Shown: in pieces, positions 14,923 through 22,029 of the stretch
Layout of the letters: every line of letters starts with the position of its first letter
Position numbering within the stretch: the first letter of the stretch is position 1
DNA from: a virus
DNA length: 23,185 bases
IMG/VR virus record: IMGVR_UViG_3300024262_000255
Coordinates: 1 to 23,185 of that record
Reading direction: 5' to 3' (one strand)
Translations under genes and position numbers: made by a program
Notes under the pieces: generated by a model
Seen by the model: the letters and a program-made list of their open reading frames with translations, nothing else
Database searches by the model: none
What the model was told of the DNA's origin: nothing

Positions 14923-16557
14923 ATGAATGAAGTTGCAAGTTTCTTGACATCAGACGTCGCAATGAAAATCGGGATTGTATTTATTGGACTTTGGGCTTCC
15001 TGGGCTCTCTTTCGATTTTTTATAGCAATGAAGGAGTTCTCTTTTCGGATTTCGAAGGAATTTGAGTTCACTAAAAAGCCAAAAGATCCTCAGATGGAAA
15101 TATTTACTGAAGCATTGAAAGAATTTAAAGATGATTGTTCCGAAGATGGGGAGTATGATGACGAGTATGAGGACGATGATGAAGAAGTATTCGTAGTTCA
15201 GTCATACATGGAACATTACGTAAAGGCAAAGGCGATTAGCGTATTTGATCAGATTTCACCATCTATTGATAATATTAATATTAAAATAGATGAGTTGGCT
15301 GAGTTAATTGCACGCACTCATGAACACGCATGTGCAGTTGGTTCAAATGTGCATGCAGCGATGGCTTCGACTGCGGACGCTATCGAATATGTAGATGAAG
15401 TTGATAGAAAAGTGGACTCTCTTTCAGCGTGTATTAATAAAAGGCAAATTTCAACTCCTGTAAATTATGATTTATGGGAGCATATTATTGAATTGGGTCT
15501 TTTATCTGCTCTTGAAAAACTAAAAACACCATCAGAGCATGATAACGTGACGGATAAGAGTTCTAGCGCGATGAAGGAATTGGATACTCTTGCTTTCACT
15601 CTTGCGAAAAGCATTGAGAGGAGTCAGAAGAGAAATGGCGATGCCTTTTCTTCTGTTCCTTTTGATAAATTGAACGAGAAAGAAAACCGAAACAACTTTG
15701 GGATGATTCAGGAAGAACCTCAGGTTGAATCCGAGAACAAGGTGGATACTAAAGTTCCAGTCACTCCTGAGGCTACCTCTCCCAAGGATGAAAAGATTGG
15801 CGTGGTTAGTCCTCAATCAGGCATTATGTTTGATTTCTCCCACTTGGATAAGCGTGTGAGAGAGAATGTCCCTTCATTTCGTGCGTATGCTGACGATCTG
15901 GATACCCCGGAGAAAGTTAATCGATATTTGGCTACTTTGAATGAGCAGGAAAGTCTTAAGCAGTATATTTCTGTGGAGAGAGAATTCTCTGATGTTCAAT
16001 GGCAAAAAATAACGAAAGAAGGATATCGGCCTGATCTCGACAGGGGGCAAAAGGCGAAGGCAATGGTTGACGCTGAAAATAAAATTAACGAAAAAGAATT
16101 CAAAAAGGGGTTCTGGCTTGAGCCTCTGAGAATGAAAAAGGTTTATCAGAATAATTCAGACTCTCCAATGAATGATTCATTGTATTTCTGTAACAAGGAG
16201 GGTCGCATTATTAGCGCTGGTGTGTCAAGAGGTGAGGGGGTTATTCCAGTAGACGCGACCCATGTATTAATCATCACCAAAGAACGTTTGTCGATCAATG
16301 GTTCTGATAAATTCAATGTAAAGATTCAATGGGAAACTCTTGCTCAGGGGGATTCTCTTCCTTCTAAGAAATTTCTATGCTCACTGTCTTACCCTGTTGC
16401 TAATATTTCATTTGGAATTCACCATCTTATGCACACAGTAAAGACAAAGATTCAGAATAAAAACGACATGGAATTCATTCTCTTGCGCGAATTTATCGAC
16501 AATGACACTAGACCCGCTGTGGGATCGTTCTTCGATGTGAATACTGACAAGAAATAG
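14923..16557 (+). CDS. Membrane-anchored protein with acidic and coiled-coil regions
   Basis: 544 aa from ATG 14923, with GGAGAG (14909-14914) 8 nt upstream. There is one predicted membrane helix at about residues 12-34 (IGIVFIGLWASWALFRFF), without a cleavable signal. A very acidic run follows (EDGEYDDEYEDDDEE, about 75-92), then a helical region (NINIKIDELAELIARTHEH) likely to form a coiled coil, a charged low-complexity linker (about 230-310) and a C-terminal domain of about 230 residues containing SGIMFDFSHLDKRV and strand-rich segments. It is not recognised. An inner-membrane anchor for phage replication or lysis control, or a virion protein, are both possible. It is the last gene before a strong terminator. 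Confidence 0.65.
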   Translation: MNEVASFLTSDVAMKIGIVFIGLWASWALFRFFIAMKEFSFRISKEFEFTKKPKDPQMEIFTEALKEFKDDCSEDGEYDDEYEDDDEEVFVVQSYMEHYVKAKAISVFDQISPSIDNINIKIDELAELIARTHEHACAVGSNVHAAMASTADAIEYVDEVDRKVDSLSACINKRQISTPVNYDLWEHIIELGLLSALEKLKTPSEHDNVTDKSSSAMKELDTLAFTLAKSIERSQKRNGDAFSSVPFDKLNEKENRNNFGMIQEEPQVESENKVDTKVPVTPEATSPKDEKIGVVSPQSGIMFDFSHLDKRVRENVPSFRAYADDLDTPEKVNRYLATLNEQESLKQYISVEREFSDVQWQKITKEGYRPDLDRGQKAKAMVDAENKINEKEFKKGFWLEPLRMKKVYQNNSDSPMNDSLYFCNKEGRIISAGVSRGEGVIPVDATHVLIITKERLSINGSDKFNVKIQWETLAQGDSLPSKKFLCSLSYPVANISFGIHHLMHTVKTKIQNKNDMEFILLREFIDNDTRPAVGSFFDVNTDKK

Positions 16558-16602
16558 GTTCAGAACAGACACTCCCTTCATTTCACTTGAAAAGATTTAT
16601 AT

Positions 16603-16669
16603 AAAAACACAATGACCCATTCAAATTAATACGGTTATCGAATGGGTCATTGTGTTTTTTTTTATCCAA
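16603..16669. terminator. Strong rho-independent terminator, probably bidirectional
   Basis: Perfect 20-bp inverted repeat: arms 16603-16622 and 16640-16659 around a 17-nt loop, followed by a T-run (total about nine T from 16655 to 16663) on the + strand. The other strand also has A-rich flanks giving a T-run, so it could work in both directions. It closes the transcription unit ending with the membrane-protein gene, 45 nt after its stop. Confidence 0.92.
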
Positions 16670-16690
16670 CGAGCAGAAGCAGGATAATCG

Positions 16691-16939
16691 ATGATAGATT
16701 TCGAAGATGGCTCAAGGTGTATGATCTGTTGCGGTGGTTTGCTTAGAAAAACCACTGTTGATGAAGTTATTCGATACAAAGGACAATCAAAAGAATTAAA
16801 TAATTTAACAGCATATCTTTGCATTGAATGTGGTGATGGATTTTTCGACAAAGATTCTGAAGAGTATATGAGTGAGCAGTTTGAATCTCTTAAAAGAAAA
16901 GTAGACAACTCTGAGACATGTTTATCCCCAAAAGTTTAG
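16691..16939 (+). CDS. Orphan MqsA/YgiT-like zinc-domain protein
   Basis: 82 aa. Cysteines at 10, 13, 44 and 47 form CxxC-x30-CxxC, the same spacing as the zinc ligands in the N-terminal domain of the MqsA (YgiT) antitoxin, and neighbouring features agree (VIRYKGQSKELNNLTAYLCIECGDGFF). MqsA has a C-terminal helix-turn-helix that binds its own promoter; this protein stops after the zinc domain, and no MqsR-like toxin is next to it. In MqsA the zinc domain neutralises the toxin, so a stand-alone version could act as an anti-toxin against a host toxin. That is inference. The ribosome site is weak. The stop codon (16937-16939) is supplied by dyad copy 6. Confidence 0.7.
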   Translation: MIDFEDGSRCMICCGGLLRKTTVDEVIRYKGQSKELNNLTAYLCIECGDGFFDKDSEEYMSEQFESLKRKVDNSETCLSPKV

Positions 16940-16952
16940 ACTCTAAACTTTT
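16930..16952. repeat. Dyad element copy 6 (perfect, G:C version)
   Basis: Perfect palindrome with 11-bp arms AAAAGTTTAGA (16930-16940) and TCTAAACTTTT (16942-16952) around a single C. It keeps symmetry with G:C at the position where copy 4 has C:G. Its TAG is the stop codon of the preceding small gene. Confidence 0.9.
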
Positions 16953-16982
16953 TTCACCCTCTAAACTCAACAGGATTAAATC

Positions 16983-17696
16983 ATGGATAATTATTACTCA
17001 TTGTATCAGGGAGATGCAGTAGGATTCATGAAGTCATTGGATGACGATACTGCGGACTTAATTATTACGGACATTCCCTATGAGTCAATGGAAAAACATC
17101 GAAAAATAGGAACAACCACAAGACTAAAAAAAAGCAAATCATCCAGCAATGAATGGTTTGAAGTTTTTCCAAATAGTAGATTTAAAGAATTTACAGATGA
17201 ATGCTATAGGGTTCTTAAGAAGAATCGCCATTGTTATCTTTTCAGTGATTCTGAGACTATGTTTGTTTTAAAGCCCCAGGGCGAGGAATCTGGTTTTAAA
17301 TTTTGGAAACCAATTGTATGGGACAAGATGGCCATCGGAACTGGTTATCATTATAGGGCGAAGTATGAATTTATACTTTTCTTTGAGAAAGGGAAGTTGA
17401 ATTTAAACAGCAAGTCCATTCCGGATATCTTAAGTGTGAAGAGGGTATGGAGAGGGTATCCGACGGAGAAACCTGTTGACTTGATGAAAATATTGATTGA
17501 GCAGAGCACGACGCCTGGAGCGCTTGTAGTGGATCCATTCATGGGTTCAGGGGCAACAGGCGTTGCTGCATTGGAGTGTGGCCGTTCTTTCTTGGGAAAC
17601 GACATAAGCACCAACGCTACGGATGTTGCTGCAAAGAGAATGGAGCAGTTAGTTAATGAAAGAATTGAGATTAATCGTTGCGATGACAAAGAATAG
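16983..17696 (+). CDS. DNA methyltransferase, beta class (N6-adenine or N4-cytosine)
   Basis: 237 aa. The catalytic motif IV DIPY (residues 30-33) comes before the AdoMet-binding motif I DPFMGSG (184-190), the order of beta-class amino-methyltransferases. The following FLGNDI matches motif II/III features. The region between holds the target-recognition part, so specificity cannot be read. DIPY is a variant of the usual DPPY or SPPY. No restriction endonuclease is next to it, so it is a solitary enzyme, which phages commonly use to protect their DNA or to regulate genes. ATG 16983 starts 30 nt after dyad copy 6. Its 3' end overlaps the DHFR gene by 41 nt. Confidence 0.88.
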   Translation: MDNYYSLYQGDAVGFMKSLDDDTADLIITDIPYESMEKHRKIGTTTRLKKSKSSSNEWFEVFPNSRFKEFTDECYRVLKKNRHCYLFSDSETMFVLKPQGEESGFKFWKPIVWDKMAIGTGYHYRAKYEFILFFEKGKLNLNSKSIPDILSVKRVWRGYPTEKPVDLMKILIEQSTTPGALVVDPFMGSGATGVAALECGRSFLGNDISTNATDVAAKRMEQLVNERIEINRCDDKE

Positions 17697-18165
17697 AGTG
17701 ATTGGCAAGGGCAATAAGATCCCATGGAGTTTTCCAGAGGATCTTGCAAGATTCAAAAATCTAACGATGGGGCATCCAGTGATTATGGGTAGGCTTACGT
17801 ATGAATCGATTGGGCACCCATTAAAGAATAGGATGAATATCATTGTATCTAAAAGTGATGATTTTAGTCCTGAAAATTGTATTGTGTGTCCTAATTTCAA
17901 AGCAGCATTAAATGTTTCATATTTATTCTGCAAAAATGAGCATGAGGTCCCTTATGTGATTGGTGGATCTCGTTTATATAAAGAGGCATTGCCATATGCG
18001 ACAGAGTTATACATCACTCATATTAAGGGTGATTACGATGGAGATGTCTTTTTCCCTGAGTATGATGAAGATGAATGGGCACCCATGATGCGTTATGAAC
18101 ATCTCTTAAATATTGATAATGATAATCTGCGGACTCAGACATACGCTCGAGTTGTAAAACTTTAG
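17656..18165 (+). CDS. folA: Dihydrofolate reductase
   Basis: 169 aa, close to typical bacterial length. Motifs are NRVIGKGNKIPW near the N-terminus, active-site Asp29 in PEDLARFK, PVIMGRLTYESIG for NADPH and folate contacts, NIIVSKS, and the glycine-rich VIGGSRLYKEALP with ELYITHIKGDYDGD toward the C-terminus. It regenerates tetrahydrofolate from the dihydrofolate made by thymidylate synthase. The start at 17656 inside the methyltransferase gene is needed because the later ATG at 17686 would remove the first beta strand (LRLIVAM). The stop TAG (18163-18165) lies within dyad copy 7. Confidence 0.95.
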   Translation: MKELRLIVAMTKNRVIGKGNKIPWSFPEDLARFKNLTMGHPVIMGRLTYESIGHPLKNRMNIIVSKSDDFSPENCIVCPNFKAALNVSYLFCKNEHEVPYVIGGSRLYKEALPYATELYITHIKGDYDGDVFFPEYDEDEWAPMMRYEHLLNIDNDNLRTQTYARVVKL

Positions 18166-18177
18166 ACTCTAAACTTT
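18156..18177. repeat. Dyad element copy 7
   Basis: Core CTTTAGACTCTAAAC at 18160-18174. Its TAG is the stop codon of the DHFR gene. It marks the left edge of the 229-bp non-coding region before the tail-fibre operon and could help end upstream transcription. Confidence 0.9.
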
Positions 18178-18197
18178 CACACTCTCTGATTTTCGTC

Positions 18198-18227
18198 TTA
18201 TCCCCCCTTATCCCCCCTTATCCCCCC
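18198..18227. repeat. Three tandem 10-bp C-tract iterons
   Basis: Three perfect copies of TTATCCCCCC at 18198-18207, 18208-18217 and 18218-18227, so one per DNA helical turn. Each resembles the DnaA box TTATCCACA at 7 of 9 positions. The lower strand has three G6 tracts with 4-nt spacers. An AT-rich stretch follows (about 18230-18280). Possible roles are iteron-type protein binding, origin function or a structured regulatory site upstream of the fibre promoter. Confidence 0.85.
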
Positions 18228-18279
18228 TTGATGTCCTGTATTTCTATTTTAAAACCAGACAAATAAACCAAGAAAAGCA

Positions 18280-18307
18280 TTGAACGATATCTCGTTGTTG
18301 TTATAAT
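18280..18307 (+). promoter_or_regulatory. Strong extended -10 sigma70-type promoter for the tail-fibre operon
   Basis: TTGAAC at 18280-18285, a 16-bp spacer and a perfect TATAAT at 18302-18307, with an extended -10 TGT directly before it. Transcription would begin near 18314, giving an 80-nt leader before the first fibre gene at 18395. It is the best promoter match I found in the window and lies between the DHFR and fibre genes. Confidence 0.8.
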
Positions 18308-18394
18308 AAAATCATTGATAGATGTTCTGTTTTGTGCAGAATATAAAAATGTTTAGATGTGATTTTATTGCAATGGCATAGTGGAGACATTGAA

Positions 18395-18718
18395 ATGTCT
18401 GTGAATTGTGGTTTCTCTGGAAATCTATTTATCAATGGGTTGCCTGCTGATATTGCAACTGGTGGTGGAGGAGGAGGGGCAACTGATCATGGGGCTCTTA
18501 CGGGTCTTCTGGACGATGACCATACTCAATATCATAACGACACTCGTGGTGACGTTCGCTACCACGTAAAGACCAATGCACCTCGATTATTTAGTGGTGT
18601 AGCCAACCCTAATGGATCTGTGTTGCCGGATAAGGCAGGAGATCTATATCAAGATACTGACGATAAAATTCTATACAGAGCATCGGATGCGACTAACTCG
18701 GGTTGGGTTGCTATCTAA
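18395..18718 (+). CDS. Short tail-fibre-like protein
   Basis: 107 aa from ATG 18395, with GGAG (18383-18386) 8 nt upstream; a GTG at 18359 is too close to the promoter to be favoured. After a short N-terminus and a glycine run comes the phage-fibre motif DHGALTGLLDDDHTQY, then YHNDTRGDVRYHVK and a C-terminal segment (PDKAGDLYQDTDDKILYRA, ending SGWVAI). This C-terminal 75 residues reappear at the end of the next protein. It may be a fibre tip or connector. First gene of the operon. Confidence 0.75.
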   Translation: MSVNCGFSGNLFINGLPADIATGGGGGGATDHGALTGLLDDDHTQYHNDTRGDVRYHVKTNAPRLFSGVANPNGSVLPDKAGDLYQDTDDKILYRASDATNSGWVAI

Positions 18719-18772
18719 TAGTGTTCTGCGTGAAAATATTGATTATCATACTTTTCCAAGGGAGTAAAAATC

Positions 18773-19753
18773 ATGCCATTAGTTACACCAGGACCTCATG
18801 GTCAACAACGTTATGTAGGAGAATATGCAAACGACGGTGCTGCAGATGCCGCAATTACCGGAGTTGGATGGGCCATCGCCAACGGGATGGAATATCTAAA
18901 CACCACCACCAATAAGATCAGAGTTCGCTTGTCTGGTGCATGGACTGATAGCGCTTCGGGGACAATCGATCACGGTGCGTTGAGTGGTCTTGCGGACGAT
19001 GACCACACTCAGTACACCAAGGCAGATGGAACCAGAGCCTTCACGGGGGCGGTTGGTGGTGTTTCAGCCGCTGGAAATAATGCAAACTTGGCTACCTTGG
19101 GCGATGTTAAATCAGAGATCCAAGGACTTAGTTATAAATCACCAGATCCTATTGCTGCCACAGTTGCAGCATTACCCGCAAATACTCGTTCTGGAGATGT
19201 ATTGACCGCAAGCGCGAATGGTGCATTCCCTGCTCAAGATGGAGTTGCCTCTGTACTCAGCCAAGAATACTTAGTGAAGAATGAGGCGACCGCTGCAAAT
19301 AATGGTATCTACGTGTTGAGCGCGATTGGTGATGGATCTAACCCATGGACCTTAACGAGGCGTGCAGACTTGGCAGGAGGTTCTTCTGCTAATGGTGCTG
19401 TCGTGAGCATTGATCAAGGCACGGTGAACGGAGAAAAAACATTTAGGTGCTCTTCGGATGCAGGTTCCGACGTTGTAAACACTGATGCTATCACATGGAA
19501 TTTCTGGGGGGAGTCTGTAGACCATGGCCAACTTCTGGGTCTTTCAGATGATGATCATACCCAGTATCACAATGATACCCGTGGGGATGCTCGTTATCAT
19601 GTAAAAGCTAATAGCCCTCGATTGTTTACGAATGCTGGCAATCCAAATGGCGTGGTGACTCCTGACAAAGCAGGAGATGTCTGCTTTGATTCTACTAATA
19701 CTCTTCGCTATATGAGCAATTCTACAGCGAATACATCCTGGGTCGTTATTTAA
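18773..19753 (+). CDS. Tail-fibre protein with repeated modules
   Basis: 326 aa, ATG 18773 with AAGGGAG 8 nt upstream. Modules in order are: an N-terminal QQRYVGEYANDGAADAAI segment shared with the next gene; a DHGALSGLADDDHTQY motif at about residue 65; a middle domain with NNGIYVLSAIGDG and WTLTRRADL, typical of fibre proteins; a second motif DHGQLLGLSDDDHTQY; and the same C-terminal domain as the short fibre protein (PDKAGDVCFDSTNTLRY, ending TSWVVI). Repeating DDDHTQY modules are common in host-recognition fibres. It is probably a virion tail component that trimerises; adhesion to the host surface is inferred. Confidence 0.85.
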   Translation: MPLVTPGPHGQQRYVGEYANDGAADAAITGVGWAIANGMEYLNTTTNKIRVRLSGAWTDSASGTIDHGALSGLADDDHTQYTKADGTRAFTGAVGGVSAAGNNANLATLGDVKSEIQGLSYKSPDPIAATVAALPANTRSGDVLTASANGAFPAQDGVASVLSQEYLVKNEATAANNGIYVLSAIGDGSNPWTLTRRADLAGGSSANGAVVSIDQGTVNGEKTFRCSSDAGSDVVNTDAITWNFWGESVDHGQLLGLSDDDHTQYHNDTRGDARYHVKANSPRLFTNAGNPNGVVTPDKAGDVCFDSTNTLRYMSNSTANTSWVVI

Positions 19754-19769
19754 TGGAGTTTAAAGTCAA

Positions 19770-22028
19770 ATGAGTTTTCAGCCATCTTATGCACAGCATA
19801 ATTATTTAGGTGAGCATGCTAATGATACCGCTGCGCTGGCGTTTATTCAGGCGACAAAGTGGGATTCATTAGGGAACGGAACGGGCACCCCTATTAATGG
19901 GATGTGGTATTACGACAACACGCTTCACTTAGTGAAATATAGACAAAATGGAGTTTGGACCAGTAATGGCTCCCATGGGGTGCAACTTGTCACCTCTTCG
20001 GGGACTTTTGCGTTTTCAAACATTGCATTGGCATTGGCAGCATCCTCCAGTGGCAATATTGTCTTATGTGGACCGGGTGTGTATGTGGAGGCAGTGCCAT
20101 TAGTGATTCCTGGTGGAGTTACCCTGGTTTCCAGTGGAGGGTCTCAAAGGACCACTATTACAGGAACAACCACCACAGGGACTCGGGTTAAATTTGGTGG
20201 ACACTTGGCGCGTTTCTTTGGATTCACAGTGACAGTGCCTGAGGATGCTGTTCCTGCAGTGCTTAGCGATATTGCTGTTCAAACATATTGCGAGTCGATT
20301 AGCACTGCAGGTTCGGGCACATCATTAGGCTGGTCTATCGAACAAAACAGTGCAGGCGCAATGCAATGTCTAAGCTCTTCTCACTTGGCAGGGAATAGCA
20401 AATCTTTATTTAAGGTCTCTGCTGGGTATATGTTAAACTCTGTGGCTGGTATTTTTGGGACCGGGACAGTAGAAAAAGGAGTGGATGTCGTTGGAGGGAC
20501 CATGGACCTTGATAGTTACATTTGCTTTAATCCGAATGTGACTGATGGGATTAGTGTAGGGGCTGGTTCCATTGTGGCAAACTCTTGTGAGTTGAGATTG
20601 GCTACAAATGGTGTCCATATAACTAGTGGATCTGCAGTTATGTCTGCTCGAGGGATTAGGGGGAGTTCTGGAACATGGGATTTCTTGGTGGACCCAGCAG
20701 CAGCGGCAGCAAATGTTGTCATTTCTGGTAAAATGAACAGGGAAAAAATTAGTTACCCTGCGTCTTCTACGAAGATCTTGTTGTCGTACTTGGACACCTT
20801 TGAGGGAGATTTAGCGCACATCATTGAAGGCGAGTTGGCTATTGGACGCCCTGAGAGTGGAAGAGAAGCAGTATTTGGAGAAGGTGACTCTTATTTTAGA
20901 GGGATGAAAGTTGTTACTTCAGATTCCACTGCCACTGGCACAACCGAAGGTGGAAACTTGACAGATGTCTCCGCAGAGGCTATTTCACCGTCGGGATCCA
21001 CATTCGGTTTTCAGGGAACTGCAGCCAATCATACGATTATGATGGGGACAGATTTATCGGATGAGACGGATAAATTGAAATTCTGGGGACTGAAAATATC
21101 ACAAACAGTTGCTGCTGTTGAGGCCACCAAGAGATCTTTTGCTTTTGAGATTTGGAATGGGTCTGCTTGGGTTGAAATACAAGCGATGGCAATTGAAAGT
21201 TCTCAATTATATAGATATGCAAATGAAGTTTTTTTACGAGCAAACTCTTCGGAGCATGTTCGTTTTGGAATTGATACAACTACAACATGGGCGAAGAAAA
21301 CCATTGATGGACTTGAGACGTTTTGGGTCAGAATTCGAATAAAAACAGCATTAACGACTGCGCCCACATTTGAACAATTTAAACTAAGTTCTTCACGATT
21401 TGAAATAAATCCACTGGGATCCACAGAACGTCATGGTCTCTCACGCTACAGGCTCTCGTTGCTGTCAGCAGGGAATGTGTTTGGTGAAACGGGTGGAGTT
21501 GTGTCTTTTAACACCACTGTTGGAACAGGGGCGGACCCTGCAAGTTGGCTTCACGAATATAAGAATAGTCTTTTAAATGGAGACGGCGATGCTATTTTTA
21601 TCCAGACGACTATTCCGCAAGGAACAGATACATCATTTCCTCTTCAGGTTGAATTATATTGGACCGTAGATTTTTCGAATGGAACAGCTACAGATGTCTC
21701 CTTAACAGCGTCTATTTTGCCTCTTGAAATCATAGGCGTTCTTGAAGCAGATCCCGCAGGAGGTAAAACTCCTGTTGCAAGAACTGCAGCCAATACTGAA
21801 GTATATACTGCAAATGCGGCACAAAGCGTCAATATCTTGGTAAGTTCAGAAGACAATAATAAAGAAAATGTCACGAAATTTGGTCCGTTTGATGTTTCGG
21901 ATTACTATGAGAACGATGTTTTGAAAATTCGCCTTTTAATGAATGATGATGGTGTGAATATTGCCAATATTGGCGTAGCATCGCTTTCCTTGCTTGGCGT
22001 AAAATGGACTGCGGGGGAGCGATTATAA
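19770..22028 (+). CDS. Large tail-fibre/tailspike-like protein, probable beta-helix
   Basis: 752 aa, the largest gene here; ATG 19770 with GGAG at 19755-19758. The N-terminus (QHNYLGEHANDTAALAFI) repeats the N-terminal module of the preceding protein and may be the attachment domain. Residues about 75-320 carry short repeating strands and turns (GNIVLCGPGVYVEAVPLVIP, then SSGGSQRTTITGTTT) like the parallel beta-helix of pectate-lyase-fold tailspikes. The later half contains strand-rich domains (FAFEIWNGSAWVEIQ; KTIDGLETFWVRIRI) and a C-terminal section with SLTASILPLEIIGVLEADP. No catalytic residues can be assigned, so enzyme activity is not claimed. Likely receptor-binding. Confidence 0.85.
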   Translation: MSFQPSYAQHNYLGEHANDTAALAFIQATKWDSLGNGTGTPINGMWYYDNTLHLVKYRQNGVWTSNGSHGVQLVTSSGTFAFSNIALALAASSSGNIVLCGPGVYVEAVPLVIPGGVTLVSSGGSQRTTITGTTTTGTRVKFGGHLARFFGFTVTVPEDAVPAVLSDIAVQTYCESISTAGSGTSLGWSIEQNSAGAMQCLSSSHLAGNSKSLFKVSAGYMLNSVAGIFGTGTVEKGVDVVGGTMDLDSYICFNPNVTDGISVGAGSIVANSCELRLATNGVHITSGSAVMSARGIRGSSGTWDFLVDPAAAAANVVISGKMNREKISYPASSTKILLSYLDTFEGDLAHIIEGELAIGRPESGREAVFGEGDSYFRGMKVVTSDSTATGTTEGGNLTDVSAEAISPSGSTFGFQGTAANHTIMMGTDLSDETDKLKFWGLKISQTVAAVEATKRSFAFEIWNGSAWVEIQAMAIESSQLYRYANEVFLRANSSEHVRFGIDTTTTWAKKTIDGLETFWVRIRIKTALTTAPTFEQFKLSSSRFEINPLGSTERHGLSRYRLSLLSAGNVFGETGGVVSFNTTVGTGADPASWLHEYKNSLLNGDGDAIFIQTTIPQGTDTSFPLQVELYWTVDFSNGTATDVSLTASILPLEIIGVLEADPAGGKTPVARTAANTEVYTANAAQSVNILVSSEDNNKENVTKFGPFDVSDYYENDVLKIRLLMNDDGVNIANIGVASLSLLGVKWTAGERL

Positions 22029-22029
22029 G

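Noticed and set aside
18315-18350. Second promoter (TTGATA and TATAAA) downstream of the main fibre promoter
   Set aside because: The spacer is about 21 bp, too long; the upstream extended -10 site explains the start better.
20100-21874. Multiple frames on both strands within the large fibre gene
   Set aside because: They are by-products of low stop-codon density in Ser/Thr/Gly-rich coding sequence and lack motifs and ribosome sites.
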